64,000 nucleotides of DNA from Acidobacteriota bacterium (lineage in GTDB: Bacteria > Acidobacteriota > Terriglobia > Acidiferrales > UBA7541): positions 156,224-220,223 of the forward strand of contig JABCZJ010000008.1 of NCBI GenBank assembly GCA_013289715.1, read 5' to 3'. The notes beneath the pieces were generated by a model, which was not told the DNA's origin, made no database searches, and was given only the letters and a program-made list of their open reading frames with translations. Each line of letters opens with the position of its first letter. Position 1 is the stretch's first letter. Position numbers and translations under genes: made by a program. Shown piece after piece: positions 8,801-18,709 of the stretch.

Positions 8801-9439
8801 TCAGCGCTCCTCGTGCTCCTGCGCCGCGACATCGTCCGGATCTTCCCACATATGACCGCAAGAAGCGCAACGCCAACCGAGTCGCGAAAGCGGAATTGGA
8901 AAGTGAAGAATAATTGAGGCGTAGGCAATCCGTTTGTGCAATCCCTTGTAGGAGACGTCGAAGGATTGACAAACCGGACAACGCGGTTGCGTGAAACGCT
9001 CTTGACCTTCCACCTCGAACGAATCCTGAAAAGATTGATTGAGCAATTCCCCGGCCGCGCTCGCGTCGGAATCCTTCACGAAGAGCCTCATTCCGCCCAA
9101 GGCGTTCGACCACAGCCAATCCATGCGCACCGTGTTGACGTCAGTAAGAAAGTTTTCGATTCCCGCGGAATCGAGAATGGATTTCGCGAGTAGCGCCGCG
9201 GGAATGTCTCGGTAGCGGCGAATTGCGATTACTTCGAGGTGTTCCGCGTCGTCCGCAGGAATCTTTTCGACGAGCGGAATGTCCAAGCCGCGACGGGAGA
9301 TGACCGCGCGCAAGGATGCTTTGGCCACGTCCGTCAGTGAACCGGCATCGCGAGCGAGTTGCATCAGCTCGTGGTCGCTCTTGGCGGCATACCACTCCGT
9401 GAGACGTTGGCGCTCGCGTTCGAGGTCGGGAGATGTCAT
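8801..9439 (-). CDS. DUF2007 domain protein with C-terminal zinc ribbon
   Basis: The 212-aa protein starts at the ATG at 9439 (MTSPDLERERQRL); the longer frame runs into the upstream gene. Residues about 75-140 resemble DUF2007, described as putative signal-transducing domains (YRDIPAALLAKSILDSAGIE, GGMRLFVKDSDA). The C-terminus carries a zinc ribbon, CPVC and WRCASCGHMW. The N-terminal helical part (WYAAKSDHELMQLARDAGSLT) recurs in acidobacterial hypothetical proteins, to my recollection. It lies 58 nt downstream of the ygfZ-like gene and is probably cotranscribed. Function unknown. Confidence 0.85.
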   Translation of the reverse strand: MTSPDLERERQRLTEWYAAKSDHELMQLARDAGSLTDVAKASLRAVISRRGLDIPLVEKIPADDAEHLEVIAIRRYRDIPAALLAKSILDSAGIENFLTDVNTVRMDWLWSNALGGMRLFVKDSDASAAGELLNQSFQDSFEVEGQERFTQPRCPVCQSFDVSYKGLHKRIAYASIILHFPIPLSRLGWRCASCGHMWEDPDDVAAQEHEER

Positions 9440-9497
9440 CACAAGCGGAATATAAGGGAAAGGCCGGCGCAAACCAAGCAGAAGTCTTGCAGATGTG

Positions 9498-10586
9498 CTA
9501 CGTATTTGTGGCGGCAACAACCGTCGCGGTGCCGCCATCGAAATCGAGGATGCTGCCAGCAGAATTATAATCGCGGCGCACATATGCCATTCCGATGGCA
9601 GCGTTCGCGGCGGGTGAAAACGCGGAGCTGGTTACGATGCCGACTTCATTCGGCTCGGCGGATTTGTCTTTGCCGTCGCGTGCGCGCAGGCGCGTCAACG
9701 GCGCTGGCGGGTCGGCGCTGGAGAATTTCATTTGCACACGACGGCGATTGACTTGGCCGCGCGAGCGGACGCGTTCGACGATTTCCTGGCCGGTGTAGCA
9801 ACCTTTGGTAAAACTGATGTGCGTTGCTTCCAGGGCGGCTTCGTGCGGAATCACTGTGTCGTTGAAATCGTCAGGAAACCACGGGATGCCCGCTTCGAGG
9901 CGCAGGGAGTTCAATGCGCGCATTCCGATCGCTGTGCCGTGCTGCGTATGAACGCTGGCGCGCAGATTCTTCCACAGCATCCCGAGATGCTCGCGCGGAG
10001 CGATAATTTCCGCACCTGGCAAACCAAAGTGCGAGTGGCGAATCAAACGGCACGCGACGCCGTCAATTTCTACTTCGGCGATGGCGTGCTCCGAAAAACC
10101 TTCGAGCGCCAAGCCGCAAGCCTCAGCGATCACCGTGCCAGCGCGCGGTCCTTCAACAGCAAGGCTGCCAAATTGCTCCGTGACGTCGCTCAGCGTCACA
10201 TCGTCCATGATGATGAATTTATCGAGTGTCGCGATGGTGCGTTCGCGCACCGAAGCGTGCGAGAGAACCAGCAATTTGTCCTGCAGCGCGTAAATTTCCA
10301 GCTCGGCCAAAATGTGCCCCTGCGGTGTGAGCAGCAACGCCAGCGTGCCGCGGCCTTCACCAAGCGTTTTCACGTCGCCGGAAACGATAGCGTTCAAATA
10401 GCGCAAACGATCGGGGCCCGTAAGCTCGACAATGGTGTGCCAGTTGGGATCGAAGATCGCCACGGCCTCGCGCGCGGCGCGGTATTCGTCCGCAAAGGCA
10501 GTGAAGGATTCCGGCAACGTGCAAGCGTGATAGGACGCGAGAGTCCCCCCAGCAAGTTTGTGCTCTTCCAGTAGAGGCGTATCCAT
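9498..10586 (-). CDS. ygfZ: YgfZ/GcvT-like folate-binding protein
   Basis: The 362-aa protein (ATG at 10586 with GAAG upstream; an in-frame GTG at 10613 lacks a ribosome site) has an aminomethyltransferase-type folate-binding fold. It carries the YgfZ signature KGCYTGQEIVERV near the C-terminal third. YgfZ/IBA57 proteins use tetrahydrofolate in maturation or repair of Fe-S clusters in enzymes such as MiaB. The glycine-cleavage T protein is the alternative, but the KGC[YF]xGQE motif and the lack of gcvH/gcvP nearby favour YgfZ. Probably first gene of a two-gene operon with the DUF2007 protein. Confidence 0.88.
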   Translation of the reverse strand: MDTPLLEEHKLAGGTLASYHACTLPESFTAFADEYRAAREAVAIFDPNWHTIVELTGPDRLRYLNAIVSGDVKTLGEGRGTLALLLTPQGHILAELEIYALQDKLLVLSHASVRERTIATLDKFIIMDDVTLSDVTEQFGSLAVEGPRAGTVIAEACGLALEGFSEHAIAEVEIDGVACRLIRHSHFGLPGAEIIAPREHLGMLWKNLRASVHTQHGTAIGMRALNSLRLEAGIPWFPDDFNDTVIPHEAALEATHISFTKGCYTGQEIVERVRSRGQVNRRRVQMKFSSADPPAPLTRLRARDGKDKSAEPNEVGIVTSSAFSPAANAAIGMAYVRRDYNSAGSILDFDGGTATVVAATNT

Positions 10587-10786
10587 CGTCTTCAGATCGC
10601 GCTCGCAAATCACGCGCGGTGCGACGTCGTTTCATATTATCAGATGACGCTGCCATACCGCCGGACGCTGAGAAGCGCTGACTCGGGGTCACGCGCCCGG
10701 CCGCACTCAGGATCTGCGTAGTTTTCGGTACAGCAGTTCTCTGGACGACGGCGCAAATCCGCTCCAGACTACGCCTCGGTGAGTGA

Positions 10787-10979
10787 GTTGTGCTGGAAAT
10801 CACCGATCAGGCGCAGGGCATGCAGCCGCGGGCAGTCGGATCAACACCAGATTTCACGGTGGGGGAACCTGGGAATGCGGGAAGGCGTGCAAGACGTGGG
10901 CGGTATCTTCAGCATCGAAAGTGTCGCCGGCGAGGGCTGCACCGTGCGCGCCGCTCTTCCGCTGACCACCCGGTCGTGA
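10787..10979 (+). pseudogene. Decayed fragment of a sensor histidine kinase ATPase domain
   Basis: One frame from 10790 gives LEITDQAQGMQPRA, resembling an N/G1-box. Near 10860 (a run of G) the similarity jumps to another frame reading LGMREGVQDVGGIFSIESV and AGEGCTVRAALPL, ending in TGA at 10977-10979. This matches the end of NarL-type histidine kinase HATPase domains (GLxGMRERVxxxGGxxxIxSxxGxGTxVxxxLP). A stop precedes it in frame, and at least one frameshift and loss of the 5' part are evident. It is a relic, not a functional gene. Confidence 0.6.
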
Positions 10980-11022
10980 ACCTCATCGCGCCGGGAAAAT
11001 TGAGTGTAATTGGCGGTAACGG

Positions 11023-13848
11023 CTAGTTCTTCCCACTCTTCAGCAAGATGATGTCGCTGGATTGCGTACCGTGCGAGAGAAACAGAATCTTCCCGTCGGG
11101 CGACCAGTTGAAAGAGCGAATGATGCCGCTGGGAAAATTTGTGATTTGCTTCAGCGTGCCGCTGGGAACGGGTTGCCGCCAAATGTTCGTGGCGCCTCCG
11201 CGCGTCAGAACGAAGTCCACACCGTGACCATCTGGCGCCCATTGCGGCAAGCCTTGTGCGCCGCCCCCAATAGGAACTTCAAAGGAAAATGCGGGTGTAC
11301 CGCCTTGCACAGGCGCCGCGACCAAATCATCGCGCCGTTGCGGCGACTCTGGATGCCCAAGCCGGTATAGCACGAGCTTGTTGTCCCTGGACAAGAACAC
11401 GAATGGGCTCGTCTGATGTTGCAGACTCAGCGAAGTGGGATTCGTGCCGTCAATTCCCATGCGCCAACTGCTCAATTGATCCTCGTAGTCGAAAGTTACC
11501 ATCGAACCATCGAGCGAGCACACCGGGAGAAGCGCGGACTTGTCGTGCGTCAACTGCACTGTGTTGGAACCGTCCGCGTCCATACGCCAGATTGCCGATC
11601 CGTTACCGCTCGGGACAGAGTACACGACGTGTTTCCCGTCGCCGCAACCGTACACGAACAGGATATTGCGATCGCTGCCCGCTACCAAGGTGCGATCGCT
11701 GCCGTCGAAGTTCGCGGTGAAGACCTCGCGATTTCGATTGACGAACACAACGCGATCTTTGCTCAAAATCGAAACTCCGAATATGGAAGGGCCGCCCGAG
11801 GTGAGCTGCGTGGCACGCGAGGAATCGCCCGCGGGCGCCGCCCACAGGTCCAGCGAAACGCTGGTTGCGACGGTGACAACTGCCGAGCCGTCCGCCGTCA
11901 GGTCCAGCCAGGGCAAACTGTAGTCCGTCAGATCATTGGTCAGCCGCTGCGCTTCTCCCGAGGGATAGGACACTTTCCAAAGTTGGCCTTGCGCGCCCCC
12001 GCTCTCGTCGCGCATCGGAACCAATAGCGCGTCTCCATCCGGCAGCCAATGCGGCCTGCCCAGAGCTCCACGGGTTGCGTAGAGCGTGCGAACCGCTAAG
12101 GTGTCCAGAGTGAGTTCGTTGAGCTGACTGCTGACGGAAGGCAGCAATGAGGCAAAGATGATCGTCTTTCCGTCCGGGGACCACGCAGGAGCCAGCAGGC
12201 CATTTGTAGATATGTTGCCGCTCTTAGAGATGAGAATCTTTTGCCCCGAGCCGTCCGCATTCGCGACCAGCAGATTGAAGACACCTTTGTCTGGAATTCC
12301 TCTGATGAAGGCGAACTGCTTGCCGTCGGGAGAGAAGGTGATGGATGTGTCTATATCGCGCACTATTTGCTGCGGGTTGCCCCCGAGCACGGGCATTTTG
12401 TAGAGCGAGCTGAAGAGCTGATTCTCTTTCGAGGCTTCGCAGTAATAGATGTAGTTGCCGTCGGGGGAAAAAGTGAGGCCGTAGAAGATGCTGACGGCGG
12501 GCGCGAGGATTTGCACGTCGCTGCCAGTAGCGACCTGGCGGACCATTAGGCTTTGCATTTCGCCATTGCGCAAGACATAGACCACGTATTGTCCGTTGGG
12601 AGAAATCGCGACGCCGGCTGCTTTGCCGGATTCGGTGAGTTTTTCAGGGCGCATGTTTTGTGCGCTGAGAGCGTTCCCGTGGCCGTGCGATTTGAAGAGG
12701 AAGAACGCGACGGCCGCGGCGGCGATGAGCGCCAGGACCACGATCCCAGCTATGAGTTTACCTTTGTGCTTTTTGGCTTCACCCAGGACGATAGCCGCGC
12801 TGCCGGAGCCGCTGGAGGAAACTTTCGCCGACGAACCCGATCCTGACCGCGGCGATGGCGGCGCGACGGCGGCGGAGTTCGCGCCCGATGAGCCGGCAGC
12901 GGCAGTGGTAGCGCCGAGATTCGCAGAGCTGAAATGCTCCGCGGTGCTGACTTGCGTTTTGCTCGAGCCCGAATCACGCTGCAGGCGCTTCAGATCGGTG
13001 CGCAGATCCGCGGCCGTCTGGTAGCGCATGGTGCGATCTTTTTCCAGCGATTTATTAATGATGCGCTCGAGTTCTTGCGGAACGTCGGGATTGATGCGCA
13101 CCGGCGCGACGGGCGCGCGATTCAGGATCGCGTCAAAAACCGCGGCGGAAGTGGAGCCGGAAAAGGCCTGACGCCCGGTGGCCATTTCGTACAGCACCAC
13201 GCCGAGCGAAAAAATATCCGTGCGGGAGTCGAGTTCTTTGCCGAGCGTTTGTTCCGGCGACATATACGCGACGGTGCCGACGGCGATGCCGGGGCTGGTT
13301 AGGTTGGCGTCGTCGAGGGTGGCGCTGCCCGAAGTGGTATGGCCATCGCTGCCAGGGGCGGCCATCATTTTGGCCAGGCCGAAATCCAGAATTTTTGTCT
13401 GGCCGCGGTCGGTCAGAAAAATATTCGCGGGCTTGATGTCGCGATGGATGATGCTTTCGGAATGCGCGGCGTCGAGCGCGTCGGCGGACTGAATGCCAGA
13501 ATCGAGCAGGGCATCGAACGCCATGGGGCCAGCGGTAATGCGATGTTTCAGCGTCGCGCCCTTCAGCAATTCCATGGCGATGTAACTGCGGCCCTGGTAT
13601 TCGCCGATTTCAAAAATGGTGCAGATGTTGGGATGGCTCAGCGCCGCGGCAGCGCGCGCTTCGCGCAGAAAGCGATCGAGCGCCAGCTTGTCCTGGGAAA
13701 CTTCGTCCGGCAGAAATTTCAGCGCGACCATGCGCCCGAGCTTGGTGTCTTCGGCCTTGTACACCACGCCCATGCCACCGCCACCAAGCCGTTCAATCAC
13801 ACGATATTGAGAGATGATTTGCCCGATAAGGGGCTGGGAGTCTGTCAT
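11023..13848 (-). CDS. Ser/Thr protein kinase with beta-propeller (PD40/TolB-like) sensor
   Basis: The 941-aa Hanks-type kinase has a Gly loop [11 protein letters not shown] (21-31), Lys44, H135-R136-D137, D155-F-G and AYMSPEQ (195-200). A Ser/Ala-rich juxtamembrane linker (295-360) leads to one transmembrane helix at about 365-386. Residues about 400-941 are outside and form WD40-like PD40 repeats ([32 protein letters not shown]). The kinase is cytoplasmic and the propeller likely senses an extracytoplasmic ligand. This architecture is expanded in Acidobacteriota. It lies 105 nt downstream of a second kinase gene but has its own promoter (13858-13886). Confidence 0.95.
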   Translation of the reverse strand: MTDSQPLIGQIISQYRVIERLGGGGMGVVYKAEDTKLGRMVALKFLPDEVSQDKLALDRFLREARAAAALSHPNICTIFEIGEYQGRSYIAMELLKGATLKHRITAGPMAFDALLDSGIQSADALDAAHSESIIHRDIKPANIFLTDRGQTKILDFGLAKMMAAPGSDGHTTSGSATLDDANLTSPGIAVGTVAYMSPEQTLGKELDSRTDIFSLGVVLYEMATGRQAFSGSTSAAVFDAILNRAPVAPVRINPDVPQELERIINKSLEKDRTMRYQTAADLRTDLKRLQRDSGSSKTQVSTAEHFSSANLGATTAAAGSSGANSAAVAPPSPRSGSGSSAKVSSSGSGSAAIVLGEAKKHKGKLIAGIVVLALIAAAAVAFFLFKSHGHGNALSAQNMRPEKLTESGKAAGVAISPNGQYVVYVLRNGEMQSLMVRQVATGSDVQILAPAVSIFYGLTFSPDGNYIYYCEASKENQLFSSLYKMPVLGGNPQQIVRDIDTSITFSPDGKQFAFIRGIPDKGVFNLLVANADGSGQKILISKSGNISTNGLLAPAWSPDGKTIIFASLLPSVSSQLNELTLDTLAVRTLYATRGALGRPHWLPDGDALLVPMRDESGGAQGQLWKVSYPSGEAQRLTNDLTDYSLPWLDLTADGSAVVTVATSVSLDLWAAPAGDSSRATQLTSGGPSIFGVSILSKDRVVFVNRNREVFTANFDGSDRTLVAGSDRNILFVYGCGDGKHVVYSVPSGNGSAIWRMDADGSNTVQLTHDKSALLPVCSLDGSMVTFDYEDQLSSWRMGIDGTNPTSLSLQHQTSPFVFLSRDNKLVLYRLGHPESPQRRDDLVAAPVQGGTPAFSFEVPIGGGAQGLPQWAPDGHGVDFVLTRGGATNIWRQPVPSGTLKQITNFPSGIIRSFNWSPDGKILFLSHGTQSSDIILLKSGKN

Positions 13849-13857
13849 TCCGTGGAC

Positions 13858-13886
13858 ATATTAGATTCCGCGCGGAGACAAGTCAA
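13858..13886 (-). promoter_or_regulatory. Sigma70-type promoter of the propeller kinase
   Basis: On the minus strand TTGACT (13881-13886), a 17-nt spacer, then TAATAT (13858-13863). The expected start of transcription falls at the ATG (13848), implying a leaderless or near-leaderless mRNA. Confidence 0.6.
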
Positions 13887-13953
13887 CGCGCGTGACAATG
13901 GCCGCGGCTCAGCTTCCGATTTCGCGACTCCGCATACTCCGAGCCCACTTTCC

Positions 13954-16389
13954 TCAGGCGGGGTTCGCGCCCGTCAGCGCAGGAAGGCCGACACGCTGCA
14001 ACAGGTTTTGAAAACGTAGGTTCTCCCGCAGGCCGTCCATGCTCGGATCGATATGAAGATAGATGAGCCAGTGGGAATGCTCTTCGTACGATTTCTCCAG
14101 GTATGCCATAGCGCGGTCGTTTTCTCCTAAGCCGACATGGATCCCAGCGAAGAAGTAGGGTGCGACATACCTGTGCGTTGCTATTTCTGTCAGCTCATCG
14201 AGCGTCTGACCTGCTTCGGTTGTCCTACCCGCCGCGGCAAAAGTGTGCGCCAACGCCGCGCGCATCAGAGGGCTGCCGCCTGAAAGCTTGACCCCCTTTT
14301 CGCCCTCGGTCATGGCCAGTTCGTAGCGGCCCGTCTTCCTAAGCAGCAGACCGAGGATCCAGTACGTGACAGGGTAGTTTGGGTCCAGTTCGACAGTTCG
14401 GCGCAGTTGTTCGATGCCTTCCTCGTATCGGCGGTCATTATAGAAGGCCCATCCGACGGCCACGTTGATAATTAGAGACAGCGGATCGAGCTCCTGGCCT
14501 CTTTTCACCCTGGCCATAACCTCTGCGTGTTTCCCCATGGTCATCAGATACTCGGCGTACCAATGGTTGGCAGTTGGATAGGTGGGGTCCAATTGAAGGC
14601 TGCGCTTGAATTCGACCTGAGCCTCTTCCCACCTCCAATCGTGCAGCCACAACAGTGCCGCCAAGGACGCGTGCGCTTCGGGGAGATCCGGGTCGAGCTG
14701 AAGGGCCATCCTTGCCGCGGCTTTGCCCTTAGGGAACACTTCCTGCGGCGGCAGATAACTGTTCCATCCCAACAGTACGTAGGAATCGGCCACGCCGGTA
14801 TAGGCGAGCGCGTAGCCGGGATCCTTCTCGACTGCCTGTTGAAAGTAATGGATCGCCTTATAGAACCCTTCTTCGGTCCACTTGTTCCAGTGGTGACGGC
14901 CTTGCAGGTAAAGCCGGTACGCCTCGGCATTTTCCGTGTGGTGTTTGGTCAGCCGCTTCTTTTCGGCCCGGGTCAGCTGTAACCGCAATTTTCCGGATAT
15001 CTCGTTGGAAATCTCATCTTGCACCACGAAGATATCGTCATGCTTGCGATTGTATTGCGCGCCCCATAATTGAGAACCTGTGGCTACATCCACTAATTCG
15101 GTCCCGATGCGCAACGAGCCGCCGACGTGCATTATTCTTCCGGTAAGCACCGCGCGCACATTTAGCTCGCGACCGATGGCCTGAGGATCAATCTTCCGGC
15201 CCTTGTACCGAAATACAGTGCTCTGCGCCATCACGCGCAGTTTCGGAACCGTTGCCAGCGTATTGATCAGACTCCCGGTGATCCCGTCACTCAGATACTC
15301 GTGCTCGGTCTCGCCACTAGCATTTTCGAACGGTAAAACCGCAAGCGAATGAATAATCTTGGAGACTCGTTGTGGGCGGACCGCAGCTGTTTGCGTCGAC
15401 GAAGTCTGCGCCCTGCGCTTGCCGCTCGACGATAAGTGACCTGCGATTGGTGCCGGGAGCGGTTCCGTTCCTTCTTCCCCACTTCTCCAGCTCGAATCAG
15501 AATCTCGCCTCAGCCGTTGCAGCTCAACTCCCATATCGGCTGCGTTCTGATAGCGCAGATTGCGGTCCTTCTCCAGCGCTCTGCGAATCACCTCCTGCAG
15601 GGCCGGCGGAACGTTGGGATTCAGCTGTCGTGGAGCCACCGGTTGGCGATTCAGGATGGCCTCTGTAAGGATGCCTGAACTGGCGCCATGAAACGGCAGC
15701 CTCCCCGTCACCATCTCGTAGAGAACGATCCCGCAGGAGAACAGATCCGTGCGGCCGTCCAATTCCTCGGCCCGCACTTGTTCCGGAGACATGTAAGCCA
15801 CAGTACCCAGGGCCGTTCCCGGGCTGGTGAGATGTTCTTCGGCGACGTAGGACAATGATTGTGTCGGGTGCGTCGCCATCTGGCTTGCGCGGCCCTCCGG
15901 ACGCATGCTCTTCGCCAGACCAAAGTCGAGAATTTTGACGCGACCACGCTTCGTGACGAAAATGTTGGCGGGCTTGATGTCACGATGGATGATGCCCTCG
16001 CTATGCGCGGCGTCGAGCGCATCGCAGACCTCGATGGCAATCGAAATAATTCGCTCTATATCCAACGTGCCCGCGGCTATCCAATATTTCAGGGTCACGC
16101 CATCCAGATACTCCATCGCGATGAACGAATGCCCTTCGTGGATCCCAATTTCGTAGATGGTGCAGATATTCGGGTGATTGAGCGCCGATGCACGTCGTGC
16201 TTCGCGGCGAAAACGTTCCAGGGCAAGCGGGGCTTCGGCTGCGTTTTCGGGCAGGAACTTTAAGGCGACAAACCGCCCGAGCTCATTGTCCTGAGCTTTG
16301 AACACTACGCCCATGCCACCGCTTCCTAATTCCTCCAGAACGAGGTAGCGCGAAACGACTTGGCCGCTAGCAGCAGGGGTGTGAGCCAC
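13954..16389 (-). CDS. Ser/Thr protein kinase with TolB-like/FlgO domain and TPR repeats
   Basis: The 811-aa protein has an N-terminal Hanks kinase domain: [11 protein letters not shown] (21-31), Lys44, H135-R-D137, DFG (155-157), AYMSPEQ. Residues about 345-470 form the TolB_N/FlgO-like domain often found before TPRs in CadC-type or adenylate-cyclase-like proteins ([33 protein letters not shown]). TPR repeats fill about 480-790 ([47 protein letters not shown]). No transmembrane helix is evident, so it is probably soluble. GTG start at 16389. The kinase domain is clearly homologous to that of the next gene, suggesting tandem duplication followed by exchange of output domain. Confidence 0.95.
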   Translation of the reverse strand: MAHTPAASGQVVSRYLVLEELGSGGMGVVFKAQDNELGRFVALKFLPENAAEAPLALERFRREARRASALNHPNICTIYEIGIHEGHSFIAMEYLDGVTLKYWIAAGTLDIERIISIAIEVCDALDAAHSEGIIHRDIKPANIFVTKRGRVKILDFGLAKSMRPEGRASQMATHPTQSLSYVAEEHLTSPGTALGTVAYMSPEQVRAEELDGRTDLFSCGIVLYEMVTGRLPFHGASSGILTEAILNRQPVAPRQLNPNVPPALQEVIRRALEKDRNLRYQNAADMGVELQRLRRDSDSSWRSGEEGTEPLPAPIAGHLSSSGKRRAQTSSTQTAAVRPQRVSKIIHSLAVLPFENASGETEHEYLSDGITGSLINTLATVPKLRVMAQSTVFRYKGRKIDPQAIGRELNVRAVLTGRIMHVGGSLRIGTELVDVATGSQLWGAQYNRKHDDIFVVQDEISNEISGKLRLQLTRAEKKRLTKHHTENAEAYRLYLQGRHHWNKWTEEGFYKAIHYFQQAVEKDPGYALAYTGVADSYVLLGWNSYLPPQEVFPKGKAAARMALQLDPDLPEAHASLAALLWLHDWRWEEAQVEFKRSLQLDPTYPTANHWYAEYLMTMGKHAEVMARVKRGQELDPLSLIINVAVGWAFYNDRRYEEGIEQLRRTVELDPNYPVTYWILGLLLRKTGRYELAMTEGEKGVKLSGGSPLMRAALAHTFAAAGRTTEAGQTLDELTEIATHRYVAPYFFAGIHVGLGENDRAMAYLEKSYEEHSHWLIYLHIDPSMDGLRENLRFQNLLQRVGLPALTGANPA

Positions 16390-16582
16390 ACCTCAAGTTA
16401 GAGCAGGGACGCTCCAGTGCATAGTGTTAATAGTGACAGTGCGCCCGATTTCCCGTGCCAGGGAGCCGTAACCTTACGGCGATTGCTGACGGCTGGCGGG
16501 GCGCGCGTCGGATGAACGACGTGTTTATCGGACGAACGGATGGGCTCGCATCAGGAGTTCGTGAAACAGCCGCAGACCGGGC

Positions 16583-17470
16583 CTACACTCCTTGAGCGAA
16601 ATGCCGTTCGCCGTTGCACAACCGCAAGCGCGAGCTGACCACCTGTTTTACCGCATCCACGGCGGACGGCAGAATCTTGTACGGCACGACTTCGTCAGGA
16701 TGTTTGGCCAATCCCTGTTCCAAACCGTGTCTCCATGCGACGCGAAGTTCCGTATTGATGTGGACAATGTTGATTCCCGCCGCGATTGCCTTGCGCAAGT
16801 CTTCATCATCGGTTCCTGAGCCGCCGTGAAGCGTCAGGAAGGTCCGGGCCGCTTGCTTGATGCCGGCGATCCTCTCGATATCGAGCCGCTTCTTGGTTTC
16901 TCCCCGTACCATGCTGCGCAGCATGCCGTGCATGTTGCCCACCGCGGGGGCCAGGACGTCCACTCCAGTGCTCTCCACAAACTGTTGCGCTTGTTCCGGC
17001 GTGGAGAGTCCCTTCGAGAGGTCGGGGGCCTGGTCGTGTATCTCAGAGCCGGAACCGATGTCGCCGATTTCTCCCTCGACGACCATGGCAGGATTGATCG
17101 CTTTCAGCGCTTCGACAGCCTGCTTGGTTTGCTGCACATTCTGGTCAAAGGGCAAGGCGGACATATCGAAGACGATCGAGTCAAAACCAGCTTTCGCAGC
17201 CTCCAACGCCTTTGCAAGGGAGTGGGTATGATCGGCGTTCAGAAAAATTGGGTAGTCGAATTCCTCGCGCAGACTTCGCAGGAATGCCGCAATCGGGCGA
17301 GCTCCTACAAACTCGCGCTCCCCCTCGGACAAACCAACCAACACCGGCACGTTCAGTTCGCGCGCAGCGCCAAACACCGCTTTCAATAGCACCAGGTCAG
17401 AAATATTGAAATGCCCGATCGCCTTTCCACTTTGTTGCGCTTCCTGCAAGAGATCCCGTAAAGAATGCAT
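16583..17470 (-). CDS. Class II fructose/tagatose-bisphosphate aldolase family protein
   Basis: The 295-aa protein starts at the ATG at 17470, preceded by GAGGAGG with an 8-nt spacer. It has the class II aldolase fold with zinc ligands in NADHTH (about 85-90), GNMHGM and LHGGSGT, and the late INTELR loop. It catalyses reversible cleavage of a ketose bisphosphate to DHAP and an aldehyde, in glycolysis/gluconeogenesis or tagatose use. The NADHTH motif differs from the common LDHG of housekeeping FbaA, so the exact substrate is open. It stands alone, 193 nt from the kinase genes. Confidence 0.9.
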   Translation of the reverse strand: MHSLRDLLQEAQQSGKAIGHFNISDLVLLKAVFGAARELNVPVLVGLSEGEREFVGARPIAAFLRSLREEFDYPIFLNADHTHSLAKALEAAKAGFDSIVFDMSALPFDQNVQQTKQAVEALKAINPAMVVEGEIGDIGSGSEIHDQAPDLSKGLSTPEQAQQFVESTGVDVLAPAVGNMHGMLRSMVRGETKKRLDIERIAGIKQAARTFLTLHGGSGTDDEDLRKAIAAGINIVHINTELRVAWRHGLEQGLAKHPDEVVPYKILPSAVDAVKQVVSSRLRLCNGERHFAQGV

Positions 17471-17558
17471 AGTATTGTCCTCCTCGCGCCCACGCACGGG
17501 CGATCACGGTTTTACAGCGGAACCGATTATACCGCCGATGAACGGAATGGGATCAGCG

Positions 17559-17780
17559 TCACTCTAGCTCTGGCGGTTTGATGGAAGGATGCTGCGCATA
17601 CAAGGGATTCATGACCTCAAGCAACATCTCGGCCATAATTTTTGCAACAGCGAGTCGGTAGGCCTTGAATTCTTCGGGCGAGCATTGTTCCTGCACAGCG
17701 ATGATCGACTCGTTCAGACGCCCCCCAAATTCGATCATCAGATCGCTAACCTGCTGGGCAATTAAAGAATCCTTTAGCAT
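17559..17780 (-). CDS. Small alpha-helical protein, unknown function (73 aa)
   Basis: The start is the ATG at 17780 with GGGAG 5 nt upstream; the frame extends 20 codons further but without a ribosome site. The predicted protein (MLKDSLIAQQVSDLMIEFGG, then an amphipathic helical body with EECSPEEF-like charged turns, C-terminal PSIKPPELE) looks all-helical and soluble. No family is recognised with certainty. The divergent neighbour is an MBL-fold hydrolase, about 140 nt away. Confidence 0.65.
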   Translation of the reverse strand: MLKDSLIAQQVSDLMIEFGGRLNESIIAVQEQCSPEEFKAYRLAVAKIMAEMLLEVMNPLYAQHPSIKPPELE

Positions 17781-17911
17781 CGTTCTCCCGTTCCTCAGGA
17801 ACTCCAGGTTACCCATGAATCCCGCAAAAAGGCCGAACAATTTTCACCATGGAATTCCTAGGTCTTGGTGAACGCACGATCCGGAACCTGACCCGCCGCC
17901 GAAAGAGTTGC

Positions 17912-17917
17912 TATACT
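17912..17917 (+). promoter_or_regulatory. -10 box (TATACT) of the MBL hydrolase gene
   Basis: TATACT ends 6 nt before the preferred GTG start at 17924, so the transcript would begin at or next to the start codon. No ribosome site is present there. Confidence 0.45.
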
Positions 17918-17923
17918 TTCGGT

Positions 17924-18697
17924 GTGAGCGGACAGCTGATTCACGAGATTATTCCGGTCGGAATGCTGCAGTGCAATTGCTCGATCCTGGGCGATCCCGA
18001 GACGCACGAGGCGATCGTGGTGGATCCGGGCGACGAGGTCGAACGGATTCTGGAAATCTTGCGCGCGCACCGGCTGAATGTGCGCGCGATTGTGAGCACG
18101 CACACGCACATTGATCACGTGGGAGGCCTGGCGCGGCTGCATGCCGCGACGAAAGCTCCCGTGCTGATCCATGAGGCCGATCTGGAGTTGTACCGGCATC
18201 TGGACATACAGGCGCAATTTTTGGGGATGCGCACGCCCGAGAGCATGCGCATCGAGGACTTCGTAAAAGAAGGCGACAGCGTGCGCTGGGGCGGTTATGC
18301 GGCGCGCGTGATTCATACGCCGGGACATACGCCGGGAAGCATCAGCCTGCTAGTGGAAACGGGGCAGCCCTCCGAGCAGGCCGGCGCTGATCGAGTGAAG
18401 CCGCAACCAGCCAAGGCTTCGGCGCAAGCGCCTCTGCATGCACACTTGAAAACGCATGCAGGCGAACTTGCGCCGTCCCGCGAAGGCGCGCTGGCAGCGG
18501 GGCTTCTCGTGGCCGGCGACACCTTGTTTCAAGGCAGCATCGGCCGCACCGACCTGTGGGGCGGCTCCATGAAAGATATTCTGAGATCGATCCGCGAAAA
18601 ACTGCTCGCGCTTCCCGACGAAACGCTGGTGATCCCCGGGCATGGCGACAACACCACCATCGGCGCAGAACGCGCTGAAAATCCCTACCTGCGCTAA
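17924..18697 (+). CDS. MBL-fold metallo-hydrolase (glyoxalase II-like)
   Basis: The preferred GTG start at 17924 gives 257 aa beginning VSGQLIHEIIPVGMLQCN, the usual N-terminus of this family; an ATG at 17849 in frame is possible. Zinc ligands: HTHIDHVGG (the HxHxDH motif), HTPGHTPGS, GDTLFQGSIGR and the terminal PGHG. This resembles YcbL/GloB2-like hydrolases that cleave thioesters such as S-lactoylglutathione. An Ala/Pro/Gln-rich insertion of about 40 residues interrupts the domain between the HTPGHTPGS strand and the GDTLF strand, absent from typical members. Confidence 0.9.
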   Translation: MSGQLIHEIIPVGMLQCNCSILGDPETHEAIVVDPGDEVERILEILRAHRLNVRAIVSTHTHIDHVGGLARLHAATKAPVLIHEADLELYRHLDIQAQFLGMRTPESMRIEDFVKEGDSVRWGGYAARVIHTPGHTPGSISLLVETGQPSEQAGADRVKPQPAKASAQAPLHAHLKTHAGELAPSREGALAAGLLVAGDTLFQGSIGRTDLWGGSMKDILRSIREKLLALPDETLVIPGHGDNTTIGAERAENPYLR

Positions 18698-18709
18698 CCG
18701 CACCGCAAA

